From Vandiemenella viatica (lineage: Eukaryota > Arthropoda > Insecta > Orthoptera > Morabidae): a DNA stretch of 64,000 bases. Of this stretch, positions 33,391-43,672 are shown in pieces. Position 1 is the first letter of the stretch, and each line of letters opens with the position of its first letter. A program made the position numbers and the translations under genes. The DNA is taken from NCBI GenBank assembly GCA_031002005.1, contig CM061920.1, positions 115,248,095 to 115,312,094 of the forward strand, in the 5' to 3' direction. The notes below the pieces were generated by a model. That model was given only the letters and a program-made list of their open reading frames with translations. It ran no database searches and was not told where the DNA came from.

Positions 33391-34398
33391 AAGGGATTCA
33401 CATTACTCATGTACTACATTTTTAATTGTATTTTTAAGTGACTTATGTTGGGTAAAGTGATTTTCACAAAGCTGAAGTTTGAAATGTCTCTTCAACAAAA
33501 AAAAAAAAAAAAACTTTGATTTTTTTTCTTAAAGTACCTTGTATCTTGTAGGGTTGTTTAGTTTAATATTTATTGGTAGATGTTCTCTTTTGTTTAAGAC
33601 AAATCACAAACATACTTGATATAGATAGTGAGTTAGGGAACAAATGTTTGAGTGACATTAAGTAACTTATATCTTAAGTCAGTATCACTTTCTTAAGGCT
33701 TGGAGGGTGTGCCCTGGAGTGCTTAAGGGTAGTCCCTATCCCGAACACCCAGTAACCTTTCAAGGATGTGTAGAAATCATAGATGCCGTTGTGTGTTAAT
33801 AACAGAACTATAAATATGTTCTTTTAGTGTTTGGTGTAGTCCTAATTCGATTTTCTTGGAAGGGGTAGTAAGTGTAAATGCAATTGTTGAAGGCTAGGTT
33901 GACAAACCTTCAGGTCATTGACCTCATTTTTAACCGAGCATCTCCAAAAAAAGGAAATGATTACCTTATCATGGGAAGCTCTGGTAATAACAATCTGGTG
34001 TTTCACTGACAAAGATGTATCCTGGATAGAGAGATGTTCTATCCACAGAAAAAAAAACTATTACTGATGTAATGATGTTAATGTTCATGTGCGTTTGAGT
34101 GAGGAACAGACGTTTAACCTCAATTAATTATTATTTGTAATTTTGTGCTTTCTTTCCAGGGAGATACAATTGTATGTGAAGATATAATTGTATGTGAATG
34201 AAATTTTGTGAATATGTTTGTAATTTTGTTCGATAGGGACCGGCCACCAATAATCTTGTATAGTAATTTAATTCACGGTGTTCTTGTATCAGGTAGCGAC
34301 TTTTTGTGTAACTACCTACTAACAACTAACCTAAAATATGTCCCAGGTTCAAATGTCTTGCCTGCGGCTTCACATTAGAACCGTGACATGGAAGGGGT

Positions 34399-34967
34399 TG
34401 TCACATTACAGTAGGCTTGCCTCCTTCAGTAATTAACTTATTTTTAATTACTATATTTATTCTATGCCAAGTACCGAATGTTATGAGAATCGGTGACTTG
34501 GGAGACTGACAGTTGATGGTGAGATCAGAGAGTGTGGTCGTGAAGAGAACGTCGTGTGTATCGTTCCTCTGGTTTTGTGAAAGTGATGGAAAGAATTTTT
34601 TTTTTTTTTTACACTCTGAAGAACCTGCATCTTAGGATTATATAGTCACTACAAGTAACTTTAATTGTATGTGCTTTAATTACTTTTTGCATTGGTGGCC
34701 GGGTACATTTGTGCAGTTCAAAACGGTGAATAAATCTTTGGTTTGTGTTCTGCATACAAGTGGAGTTATTTGAAGAAACTTTTCATTATATAAGTATTGA
34801 TTTGTACCCTAGCCAGCTAATGGTGGCGGCCGAGATTAATTTAATATACGAAGTCTGATCGTCCTTACATTAGGTGGTAAAAACTAATTATAAAGGGGAA
34901 TAATTAGCAAGTCAGAAGGAACTGCTGTGATCATCCCGATACACTATTTCAAGCTTGTTCTCCGACA
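34399..34967 (+). repeat. LTR C
   Basis: 569 bp. It ends ...TCTCCGACA and is followed by AACT and then LINE B sequence. It carries small deletions relative to LTRs A and B near 34530. Confidence 0.93.
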
Positions 34968-34971
34968 AACT

Positions 34972-35935
34972 CCGCACCTTCCATGACTATTCGTATAAAT
35001 CGATGCCACATCTCTTCAACGGTGTCCTTTTTTGACTTGAAGTTATGGTAATTATTCCTTAGGTAGGTTTTAAAACACTCCTTTGAGGTCTTATTGACTC
35101 TGTATACAATCCGCCCTTTTCTCCTTTTTCGCTTGGTTATTAGTTTGATAGTCGCAATTACCACTTTGTGATCGCTTATTCCAGTGGACGTTGAAATGTC
35201 AGTGAATAATTCTGGCCTGTTGGTAACCAGCAGATCTAAAATATTTTCGCTACCGTTATGAGACCACGCAGTTTCATTAACTAGCTGCTCTTGATGATTA
35301 TCTGAAAACAAATCGTGAATTACTTCAGAAGCTGCCTTATCCCTGATACCTGTAATGTGAAAGTAATTACTCAAGTGAATATAAGGCAGAAGGAAGTCGC
35401 CTCCTAGAACCATAGCATGATCCTGAAAACGGCTAGCTATACTATTTACATTATTTCTTAACTCTTCGGCGATAGCTATGTCTGAATCGTGTGGATGGTA
35501 GAAGGCGACATTGAGTTTGATCCATATGATTTCACAGATTTTATCGACGTCTATTTCATTACATGGGAGTAATTTACTCACAGCTATAAATACTCTACCT
35601 CAATGATAATGTAATCTGCCTTTACGAAAAACGTTCATGCTATCTTTAAGAGATTCGGCGGAACTTATTTCCGGTTTCAGCCAACTTTCTGTACCGATAA
35701 CGATATCCGCTTCTGTGCTACAAATAACCCTTTCAAATTCCGGTTGTATATTACAAACGCTTCTACAGCTAATTACGAGAAATTTTAACTGTCGAGATTC
35801 TTTTACATTCCTCCTACATTCTAGTGTTGCATCTGTTTGGGGTGCCCGTAACTGTATTTGGTGTTTCGGTTCTTCCTCCCTTAGCCTAAAAAACCGCCCA
35901 GTGCACGTAAGATTTTATTTATGAACTATGTACAC
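34972..35935 (-). pseudogene. LINE family B, copy 2, endonuclease part
   Basis: Minus strand, from about 35800: RQLKFLVISCRSV, IVIGTESWLKPEISSAES (the catalytic Glu of APE endonucleases lies in GTESWL), an in-frame stop near 35597, then NVAFYHPHDSD, GGDFLLPYI (GDFN-type motif with the Asn altered), ENILDLLVTNRPELFTDI and GISDHKVVI (S-D-H motif). A long open frame covers 35581-34972 and its last codons run into the LTR. The remainder is at 24337-25311. Confidence 0.9.
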
Positions 35936-35995
35936 TACGGAAAAATATTGTAAATATAGCGAAAATATGCTTCATCACTTGGTTTTAGATAAAAT

Positions 35996-36790
35996 ATGCA
36001 ATATCCGCTGAAAATGGGCTTAATATGCAAACATGCAAATGCATATAATCCAGTCTCTAGTTATTATACTTTGGCTTCAAATACAGGTCATAACAATGGT
36101 GTCTGTGTGTTTCTTGAATCAAAACTTACTAGAGATTTGCTTATTTTTGCCGACCGCCATTATGTCGATGAATTGATCTTAAAAAGTGTGTTTGAAGTAA
36201 AAATGAGTCACGTTACTACAAATCCTGATATTCCACTCCGCAAAAAGTACCGAGATAACTGGAAAAATGTATATCCTGACAAAATACAGAGCTTTGAAGA
36301 AAAGCTCTCCAAACATTTGACTCCTTCAAAAATTAACAATGTGTTTGAGCTTTACCAAACTGAACTGACCAAAGAAATAGTCAGAGATGACTATCAAGGG
36401 TCGATAGGGCTTTCTGTTATATGTATTCATAGCCAGAGATACGCAGAGTTAAAAATTCGAACTCCACGTGCCATGCACCAAGCTCGATGGCGATTACTTA
36501 GTGTACAATTCAAAATTACCAACAAGGATAAGGCTCTGTTAGACGTTTGCCTGATCATCGTGACATCCTACGTCAATCCATGGCTCCAATGAATTTTGGC
36601 ATTAAAATCACCTTACAAAGATTTGTGCTTCTTGAAGTTGACGAAGACTTACGAAGAAATTGATAAAAACCTATCAAAGGCAGCTTGACCGAAGATAAGC
36701 CAGCATTTATGGTTTTTGGCTGATGGAATTTTTATCAACGATGACGTGGATCATGAAAGTAAAATAAAAATGATTGAAAATTAACCAAAG
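35996..36790 (+). pseudogene. Orphan TE-like protein with an APRAMHQARW-type motif, decayed
   Basis: A 198-codon frame contains RDDYQ, IRTPRAMHQARWRLLS, VQFKIT and VCLIIVTSYVNPWLQ. After a stop and a shift it continues with SPYKDLCFL and KISQHLWFLADGIFINDDVD. I recall a multicopy arthropod and cnidarian protein family with an RxPGAMHxARW core followed by a K..xHLWYL.....FD block. The order and spacing fit, but the assignment is from memory and the function of that family is not known to me. Probably a transposon-borne gene that has decayed. Confidence 0.55.
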
Positions 36791-36839
36791 ATAATTTATA
36801 AAATAAAAATGATTGAAAATTTAACCAAAGATAATTTAT
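36761..36839 (+). repeat. 39/40-bp tandem duplication
   Basis: AAAATAAAAATGATTGAAAA followed by TTAACCAAAGATAATTTAT occurs twice in a row; the second copy has one extra T. Confidence 0.95.
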
Positions 36840-38354
36840 CAACTCATGCTAAACGTTACATACCTTCAAAGGAAGTTAGTTTTGTTTTTAGATATAATTT
36901 TGTTAACTGGATTCTCTTTTTTATATTTCAGAGAAAAACATCTACTTCATTTCAGTCAGAAGCAAGTCACTGTTCGATCATCTTAAAATTGATAAGGCCC
37001 TCCACAAATGGCACGATCCACGAGCGATGCAGCCTCGTCTCGTACTCGTCGTGTCAGAACTTCTTAGGCAAGGCAGTGGGGGCGATTCCTGTGCGATCAG
37101 TACTCGGCACGAACCCGTCTCGTGCATGGAGGAAAGAAATATATGGAGACGAAATACCGCTTATTCTGCGACGTCGCCTCTAAACTCTCTGCTGAAATTG
37201 ATCATGCGGGGCGGCGTCCATATTACGTATCCATACAATTGCTATGTTCACATTGTACTTGAAGCTGTGATTATTTCATTTTATAATATGTCTAAGTTTT
37301 TTTGTAATGCCATCTAGTGCTGCATATGGTTGCACAAATAGGCCAAATAGGATAGAACCTGGAATATCATTTCATAAGTAACTTCCATTGTAATTATTGT
37401 TCTCGAAGTGTGCAGTAGGTATTCGCAATCGTGTACGGCTACAGGGTTCACATTTGTTAATCCAAGGCTTCTGTTCCATGTCCGGAGAGAGGACAAAAAA
37501 CTGGCTTTTTCCGTGGCGAGAGAAGACGACGCCATGATAGAGGACTTGCTGTTCCGACGAGCTGAAGTACAGACGTGTCGCCCGACACTCTCCTAGCTGT
37601 TGGTCGATGATTGCATCTGGACGCATTCTGGCTCAGATGTGGCCGGAAACTGAGCGTTTCACCTGCTAGAGGCAATCAGCTGATGTGCTAGCGCGGATGA
37701 GTCCGTAAACTGGCATTTCAACAGTGATACAGAGCGTGTCACACCTCGTCGAGCAGATGCGACAACGGTAACGACCAACACAAAGGTCCACGGTTACATA
37801 GGGTTTTAACGAGGCTTGCTAACCTGTAAACGGCTTCTGAGATAAGACTCTGCTCTGATCACGATAATTACTGAGCTAACCAACATTTCCATGATCATTA
37901 ACCTCAAATTTTGAACATCTTGATCATTGTATTTAATTCAAATGATGTTTTTTTTCCCTTCACTTTAAATGGCGCCCCTGGGATTGTTTTGTAAATGTTA
38001 ATTTTAATTCGTTGGCCTGCGATGCCACATTAATGTATGTTGACTTTTGCAAAATTCTTTGAGATATTTAAATCACTTTATGTTTGCATTTATCCGGCAA
38101 ATTGTAAACGCCAGGTATTGCTTGCTCATTTTCTTTGAATATTGTGTTTAACGTAATGTTAAATATTCCCGGCCTTGTATAAGCCAGAAGACCGAATAAA
38201 TTAAATATTATTTTGTGTAACTTAAATTCTTGCAGCATTCAAGGTTCTAGTTCACCAATTTTAACAGTAAATTAATATTAAAATTCTTAACAAAAGTATC
38301 GGATGTAGTGAAGGACTCCCTTCTCCCCCTCAGTGGCCATGCACACACTGGATA
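36840..38354. other. No recognised feature
   Basis: Mixed-composition noncoding DNA. Frames at 36809-37317 and 37314-37675 overlap on both strands and show no family motif. Confidence 0.3.
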
Positions 38355-38720
38355 TTAATATGGGAGGGGTAAAGGGGGAGGGGATGGGGTTGGGCAAACT
38401 GAATGTAAGCAGTATTTTACTGTTTGTTTTAAAGAATACATGTGCAAACTTCCATCAAAACTGTAGTTTTGTATAAAAATACATTCACAATAATAAAGGG
38501 GTGGAAAAGGTGAGAGGGATTGGGTTTTTGCAAAATTAATGTCTACAGTATTGTTCTGTCTTTTCTGAAAGTATACGTGTGCAAAGTTCCATCGATGTTG
38601 GATAAAAACTGTGGGTTTGTATAAAAATTTAAGGGGGTCGGAAGGTGGAGAGGAGATGGGTTTTTGGAAACCATATATAATCAATATTTTTCTGTTTGTT
38701 TTACAGTATACATGTGCAAA
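38355..38720. repeat. ~140-bp tandem repeat, 2.6 units
   Basis: A unit of the form GGGGTGGAA.GGGGAGGGATTGGGTTTTTGCAAA, then CAGTATT.TWCTGTTT, then TACATGTGCAAA.TTCCAT and AAACTGTGGGTTTGTATAAA recurs with starts near 38360, 38500 and 38640. Confidence 0.8.
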
Positions 38721-38924
38721 TTTCGGTAAAAATCTGTTGGGTTGTTTTAATTATTGCGTGTTATGGGGAAGAACGGGTGGATTTTTTTAATTTATTTTTT
38801 TCAGGAACCTTCGCAGACGCGCACTCTACAGCTCACCAAAGTTTCACCGTAATCAGTTGAACGGTTTTGGAGTGTATGGAGGACAAACAGACAGACATTG
38901 ATATTTATATATCTATATATATAA
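38721..38924. other. Short spacer
   Basis: Contains CACCAAAGTTTCACCGTAAT and GGACAAACAGACAGACATTG, phrases that commonly occur near the ends of insect LINE copies; not assigned. Confidence 0.3.
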
Positions 38925-39438
38925 ACATGAATGTTTGTATGTTCTTCATACAAATCCACAGTTTTCATACGATGGAATTTTGAACACTTATCCTTCGAAA
39001 CAAGGAGAAAATTACTGTCTACATATGGTTGAAATTATCTGTATAAATAATACATGTTGACTTATAATGTCGAAAAATTACTGTCCGGTGATAGACAGAC
39101 GCGTTGGATGTGGAGGTCTCTGTACAGTTATTCCATGTAGCGGTCAGGTAGCTAAGTGGTTAAAGCGCTTCCTTCCTGATGTTTCGGCCTCGGAACTATG
39201 GTTCAAATCTTATTGGAGGCTAAGATTTTAAAAATTGTTTTTGATCGTCACAGTCACGCCTGGGCCGTGGGTTATTCGGAATGAATGTTAAACTGTAGAT
39301 ATCACATACTTAGGGGTGCAATGGGAGGCAGATCGTAGGTAGTCTTGCAATGCTGCAGGTATATACTTTCTTAACTTATATTGATCCCGCAGAGGTGTTT
39401 CGCAGTCAGTGTGTGTGTGATCTGCAGTAGTCTATATA

Positions 39439-40743
39439 CCAGGGTGAGTCAAATGAAAACCTTAAATTTGTAATAGAAAATCTAAATTTCGCGCCGTTAT
39501 CCTGTAAGTTGGTAAGTGTGATAGAAGCAACGTGCAGAATGGCCTGTAGGTGGTAGCATAGTGCAGATGCACAAATACTATCGCAGTATCAGTATAAAGA
39601 TGGCTGCCTCACTTGAAACTTGCACCAGGGAAGAACAGGGTTCTGTTATTCGGTTTTTGAGTAGTGAAGGTGTGAAACCTATTGAAATTCATCGAAGAAT
39701 GAAGGTTCAGTACGGTGATGCATGTTTGTCACAGCAGCAAGTCTACGAATGGAGTAGGAAGTTCGCAAATGGTGTGACTTCAGTGGAAGATGCTCCTCGT
39801 CCAGGTCAGGCACAACGAGTTGTGACTCCACAGAACATTGCAGCAGTTGAAGCCATAGTGATGGAAAACTGCCAAGTGACACTGATTGACATTGCAGCAT
39901 GTTTAAAGATTAGTCATGGTTCAGCACACCACATTGTGCATGATGTGCTCCAGTTTCACAAAGTGTCTGCAAGATGGGTGCCATGGCAGCTGATTCCTGA
40001 AATGAGAGACCGACGTGTTGATGCTTGTGAAGAACTTCTTCGGCGCTTTGAACGAGAAGGTGATGGCTTGCTTGCAAGAATTGTTACTGGGGACGAAACC
40101 TGGGTTCACTTCCACCAACCGGAAATGAAGAGAGCGAGCGAGGAATGGCGCCATTCCTCATCACCAAAACCAAAGAAGTTTCGAACAGAACCATCAGCAA
40201 GGAAGGTTATGCTGACTCTCTTTTGGGATGAAAAAGGCGTCATTATGGAGCATTACAAGCCTAGAGAGACCACTGTCACCAGTGCTTCATACACAGATCT
40301 CCTAAAAAATAATCTTCGGCCTGCAATCAAATCAAAGCGACGTGGATTGCTGTCATCAGGTGTCCTTTTGAAACATGACAATGCAAGGCCCCACACTGCC
40401 CGTACAACAGTTGCAACAATCACAGACCTGCATTTTGAATGTCTTCCTCATCCACCATACTCTCCAGACCTTGCCCCAACTGATTTCCATATGTTTGGAC
40501 CACTCAAAGAGGGAGGAAAGAAGTTCCGTTCTGATGAAGAGGTACGCCACGCAGTGCATGAGTGGTTGAGCGGACTACCAAAAGAATTTTTTTTCTAAAG
40601 GAATTTATGCACTTTGTAAGCGCTGGAGGACTTGCATTGAGCGTGGGGGAGATTATGTTGAAAACTGATACAGCTCTGTACCACTTCTGCACAGTAAATA
40701 ATATTTAATAAAATATTTAAGGTTTTCATTTGACTCACCCCCG
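39439..40743 (+). mobile_element. mariner element 2 (1305 bp), nearly intact
   Basis: Terminal inverted repeats: left CCAGGGTGAGTCAAATGAAA and, from the right end, CGGGGGTGAGTCAAATGAAA, each continuing with ACCTTAAAT. TA flanks both sides (39437-39438, 40744-40745) in the TATATA segment of an array unit. It encloses a long transposase frame with all three catalytic Asp residues. It differs in end sequence from mariner 1, so it is a different subfamily. Confidence 0.96.
39600..40598 (+). CDS. mariner transposase, C-terminally frameshifted
   Basis: An upstream ATG exists at 39561, but MAASLETCTREEQ at 39600 fits mariner N-termini better. An N-terminal helix-turn-helix (SVIRFLSSEGVKPIEIHRRM, QQQVYEWSRKF) precedes the catalytic domain: GDETWVHF (Asp near residue 165), KHDNARPHTA (near 260) and YSPDLAPTDF (near 294). 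I count 34 residues between the last two Asp, giving DD34D. ARWVPWQL replaces the usual WVPHEL. Translation ends at FFF-stop in a run of eight T; the frame one base over continues with SKGIYALCKRW to a natural stop near 40669, so a 1-base slip removes about 24 residues. Confidence 0.93.
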   Translation: MAASLETCTREEQGSVIRFLSSEGVKPIEIHRRMKVQYGDACLSQQQVYEWSRKFANGVTSVEDAPRPGQAQRVVTPQNIAAVEAIVMENCQVTLIDIAACLKISHGSAHHIVHDVLQFHKVSARWVPWQLIPEMRDRRVDACEELLRRFEREGDGLLARIVTGDETWVHFHQPEMKRASEEWRHSSSPKPKKFRTEPSARKVMLTLFWDEKGVIMEHYKPRETTVTSASYTDLLKNNLRPAIKSKRRGLLSSGVLLKHDNARPHTARTTVATITDLHFECLPHPPYSPDLAPTDFHMFGPLKEGGKKFRSDEEVRHAVHEWLSGLPKEFFF

Positions 40744-40891
40744 TATGTAAAGATGTATGTACGTATGTTTGTTTGTTTGTTTGTTGGTTGGTTTGTTCTT
40801 CATACAAACCACAGTTTTCATACGATCTCGGTGAAACTTTGAAACAGGGAGTAAAATACTATCTAAATTTGATTGAAAAACTATCTGTATT

Positions 40892-41098
40892 GTTTGAAGA
40901 TCTCTCGGGCGTGCAGCCGGGTCATTTGGTCATAGATGTACGAATTTTCGATGGCGTAACGTGCCATCATCTGGACGCTACCTGAAGATGATGGCACGTT
41001 ACGCCATCGAAAATTCGTACTTCTTTGACCAAATGACCCGACTGCACGCCCGAGAGATCTTCAAACATCAGATCCGCCAGGAAAACTCATGATTACAC
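40892..41098 (+). mobile_element. Fold-back element 1, Penelope-related, with hammerhead-like core
   Basis: Two ~82-bp arms (40891-40972 and 40986-41067) are near-perfect inverted copies around a 13-nt loop. A 31-bp tail follows on the right. The 13-bp AACTATCTGTATT lies on both sides (40879-40891, 41099-41111); other array units show the uninterrupted site. The tail shares AGATNCGCCARGAAA with the tail of Penelope 1, whose duplication is also 13 bp. At 40982-41012 the sequence is CTGAAGA-T-GATGGC-N7-GCCATC-GAAA, matching the conserved core of a hammerhead ribozyme around a 6-bp stem II. Confidence 0.82.
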
Positions 41099-42894
41099 AA
41101 CTATCTGTATTAATAATACATGCTGTCTTATAATTTCGAAAAACTACTGACCGGCGATAGACAGACGATTGGATGTGGAGGTACCTGTACTGTTTTTCCA
41201 TGTAGCGTTCAGGTAGCACAGTGGTTAATGCGCTTGCTTACTAATGACTGGGTCGTGGTCTCCGGTTTTAATCTTCGTGAAGGCTAAGATTTAAAAAATT
41301 GTTTTTGATCGTAAGAGTAACGCCTGTGCAGTCGGTTATTCGGATTGAATGTTAATCTCTAGATTTCACAAAGTTAGGGGTGAAATGCGAAGGAAATTGT
41401 AGGTAGTCTTGCAATGCTGTAGGTGTCTACTTTTTTACGTTATATTGATCCCTCAGGGGTGATTCGCAGTCGGTGTGTGTATGATCTGTAGTAATCTTTA
41501 TACATAAAGATTAATGTATGTATGTTTGTTCTTCATACAAATCCACAGTTTTCATACATGTCGAAGAAACTTTGGACACTTATCCTTTGAAACAAGGAGA
41601 AAAATACTGTCTACATTTGGTTGAAAAATTATCTGTATAAATGACACATGTTCTTATTATTTCAAAAATTACTGAAAGGCGATAGACAGACGCGTTGGAT
41701 GTGGAGGTCTCTGTATTTTCCATGTAGCGATCAGGTATCTCAGTGGTTAAAGCGATTGTTTACTGATGTTTTGGTCGCGGTCTCCGTTTCAAATCTCTGT
41801 GGAGGCGAAGAATTTAAAAAATTGTTTTTAATCGTAAGAGTCACACTTGGGACGTCGGTTATTCGGATTTAATGTTAAATTATAGATATCACAAATTTAG
41901 GGGTGCAATGCCAGGCAAATCGTAGGTAGGTATTCTTGCAATGCTGTAAATTGTATTGATACCTCAGGGATTGTTCGCAGTCAGTGTGTCTGTGATATAC
42001 AGTAATCTATATATCTACGAGTTGTTATTGATCGGAAGAGTCACGCTTGGGCGGTCAGTTATTCGGATTGAATATTAAACTGTAGATTTCACAAAGTTAG
42101 GGGTTCAATGCCAAGCAAATCGTAGGTAGTCTCGCAATGCTGTAGGTGTTCACTTTTTTACGATATATTGATCCCTCAGGGGTGATTCGCAGTCAGTGTG
42201 TGGGTGATCTGCAGTAATCTATATACATAAAGATGAATGTTCGTATGTTTGTTTTTCATACAAATCCATAGTTTTCATATGATCTCGATGAAACTTTGCA
42301 CACTTATCCTTTGAGACACGGAGAAAAATACTGTCTATATTTGGTTGAAAAATTATCTGCATAAATAATACATGTTGTCTTGAAATATCGGAAAATTACT
42401 GAACGGCGATAGACAGACGCGTTGGATGTGGAGGTCTCTGTACTATTTCTCCATGTGGCGGTCAGGTAACTCAGTGGTTAAAGCGCTTGCTTACTGATGT
42501 TTTGGTCGTAGTTCTCAGTTGAAATCTCAATGAAGGCTCAGATTTTAAAAATTGTTTTTGATCGTCACGCCTGGGCCATCGGTTACTTGGATTGAATTGT
42601 AAACCATAAATATTACATAGTTAGGGGTGAAATGCGAGGCAAATCGTAGGTAGTCTAGCAATGCTGTATGTGGATCCTTTCTCACGTCACATTGATCCCT
42701 CAGGGGTGATTCACAGTTTGTGTGTGTGTCATCTGCAATAATTTTCAAATATAAAGATGAATGTAAGTGTGACTGTTTGTTGGTTTATACGTTCTTCATA
42801 CAAATCCATATTTCTCATCCGATCTCGATTCAACTTTTCACTTATCCTCTGAAACAAAGAGAAAAATACTGCCTGAATTTGGTTAAAAAATTAC

Positions 42895-43278
42895 ACTGTT
42901 GTAAACATAAAAAAATATTTGTTTTTTCTTAAAAAAATACCTTGTTCCTAGTTGTACTTAGAGCACTGAATTAAAACTTGCTTTTAGTTTCTTTGTGTCA
43001 GGGATAGATTGCGAGTAATCGCGAGTTTATTTATTTTTTTCTGCTATAGTGCAGAACTCATTATCTGAAATTCAAGAAACAAATAACATGTTTATGATAT
43101 TAAGGACATTGAGGAAGGTGGGGATCTAACATATAACAAAGTATACGTACTTAGTGTATTCGCTTTGTAGCATTTATTTTGCATTTCACAGAAAATTGAC
43201 AAAAAATGAGTCACCATATAGTAGTTCCGTCTCTTTTTTTCTCTTGTATTGACAATCTCCTTTCTCTCGAATGATATT
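42895..43278. other. Left terminal region of the CACT-ended element
   Basis: Noncoding, AT-rich, with the subterminal TGTCAGGGATA at 42996-43006. Confidence 0.5.
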
Positions 43279-43453
43279 TCAACAATAATCTGCTAAAATT
43301 GATTGTACCCATTTCCCTTCATAACGCCTTTCTATTGTAGATAAGTCTATGGAATCTTTCACCATGTTTATCCGATACATCACTACAACTCTCTGTGAAG
43401 TAGTACAGGTGAGAGTCCATCGTATATACCTTCAGAGACATATTGCACCCAAG
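43279..43453 (-). pseudogene. Orphan transposon protein, C-terminal piece
   Basis: Minus strand from 43453: LGCNMSLKVYTMDSHLYYF, then SDKHGERFH, a frame change, and ERRYEGKW with ILADYC, ending at a TGA where Trp is usual. These are the closing blocks of the family whose N-terminal and middle pieces lie at 53084-52884 and 50590-49420. An AG just before the ATCTTGGG at about 43458 could be an intron acceptor. Confidence 0.7.
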
Positions 43454-43672
43454 ATCTTAATATACTCTGATTACTGTTGCAAATTAAATTTTTTTTTCTT
43501 CAGATTTGTGAAAAAAAGCATGAAAAAAACCTAGCACCCTTGTTTTTTTTCTAAATTTGTTGTTTTTTCTTTCAGAAAACAATATATTTGATAAATTATA
43601 GTTTTATTTATGAACTTAAAGTTTACATGTGTGTTTTAAAACTTACTAATTCATATAATGTCTTACATAATG

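Larger units (their letters stand above)
25308..34971 (+). mobile_element. Tandem LTR retrotransposon: LTR-internal-LTR-internal-LTR
   Basis: Three LTR copies (25312-25893, 29883-30457, 34399-34967) alternate with two internal regions (25894-29882 and 30458-34398). AACT flanks only the outermost ends (25308-25311, 34968-34971) as a 4-bp target duplication. The LINE B sequence reads continuously across the empty site when compared with LINE B copy 1, confirming the boundaries. The internal regions contain one open frame with a coiled coil but no protease, RT or integrase, so the element is non-autonomous. The plus orientation follows from the purine tract before the downstream LTRs. Confidence 0.92.
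38925..42893 (+). repeat. ~535-bp tandem array with tRNA-like heads, block 1
   Basis: Each unit runs from ATATAAAGATGAATGTATG through TTCTTCATACAAATCCACAG, TACTGTCTACATTTGGTTG, GAACGGCGATAGACAG, a tRNA-like head (GGTCAGGTAGCTCAGTGG ... GGTTCAAATCTC), GATCGTAAGAGTCACGCC, AAATCGTAGGTAGTCTTGC to CAGTGTGTGTGTGATCTGC. The tRNA-like heads start near 39143, 41204, 41725 and 42458. The A and B boxes match Pol III internal promoter consensus. Mariner 2 and fold-back 1 interrupt the block, and the last unit is cut at 42893 by the CACT-ended element. Confidence 0.9.

Noticed and set aside
25308..34971. Segmental duplication of a host gene region
   Set aside because: Three copies of a TG...CA repeat, a 4-bp target duplication at the outer ends and polypurine tracts identify an LTR element.
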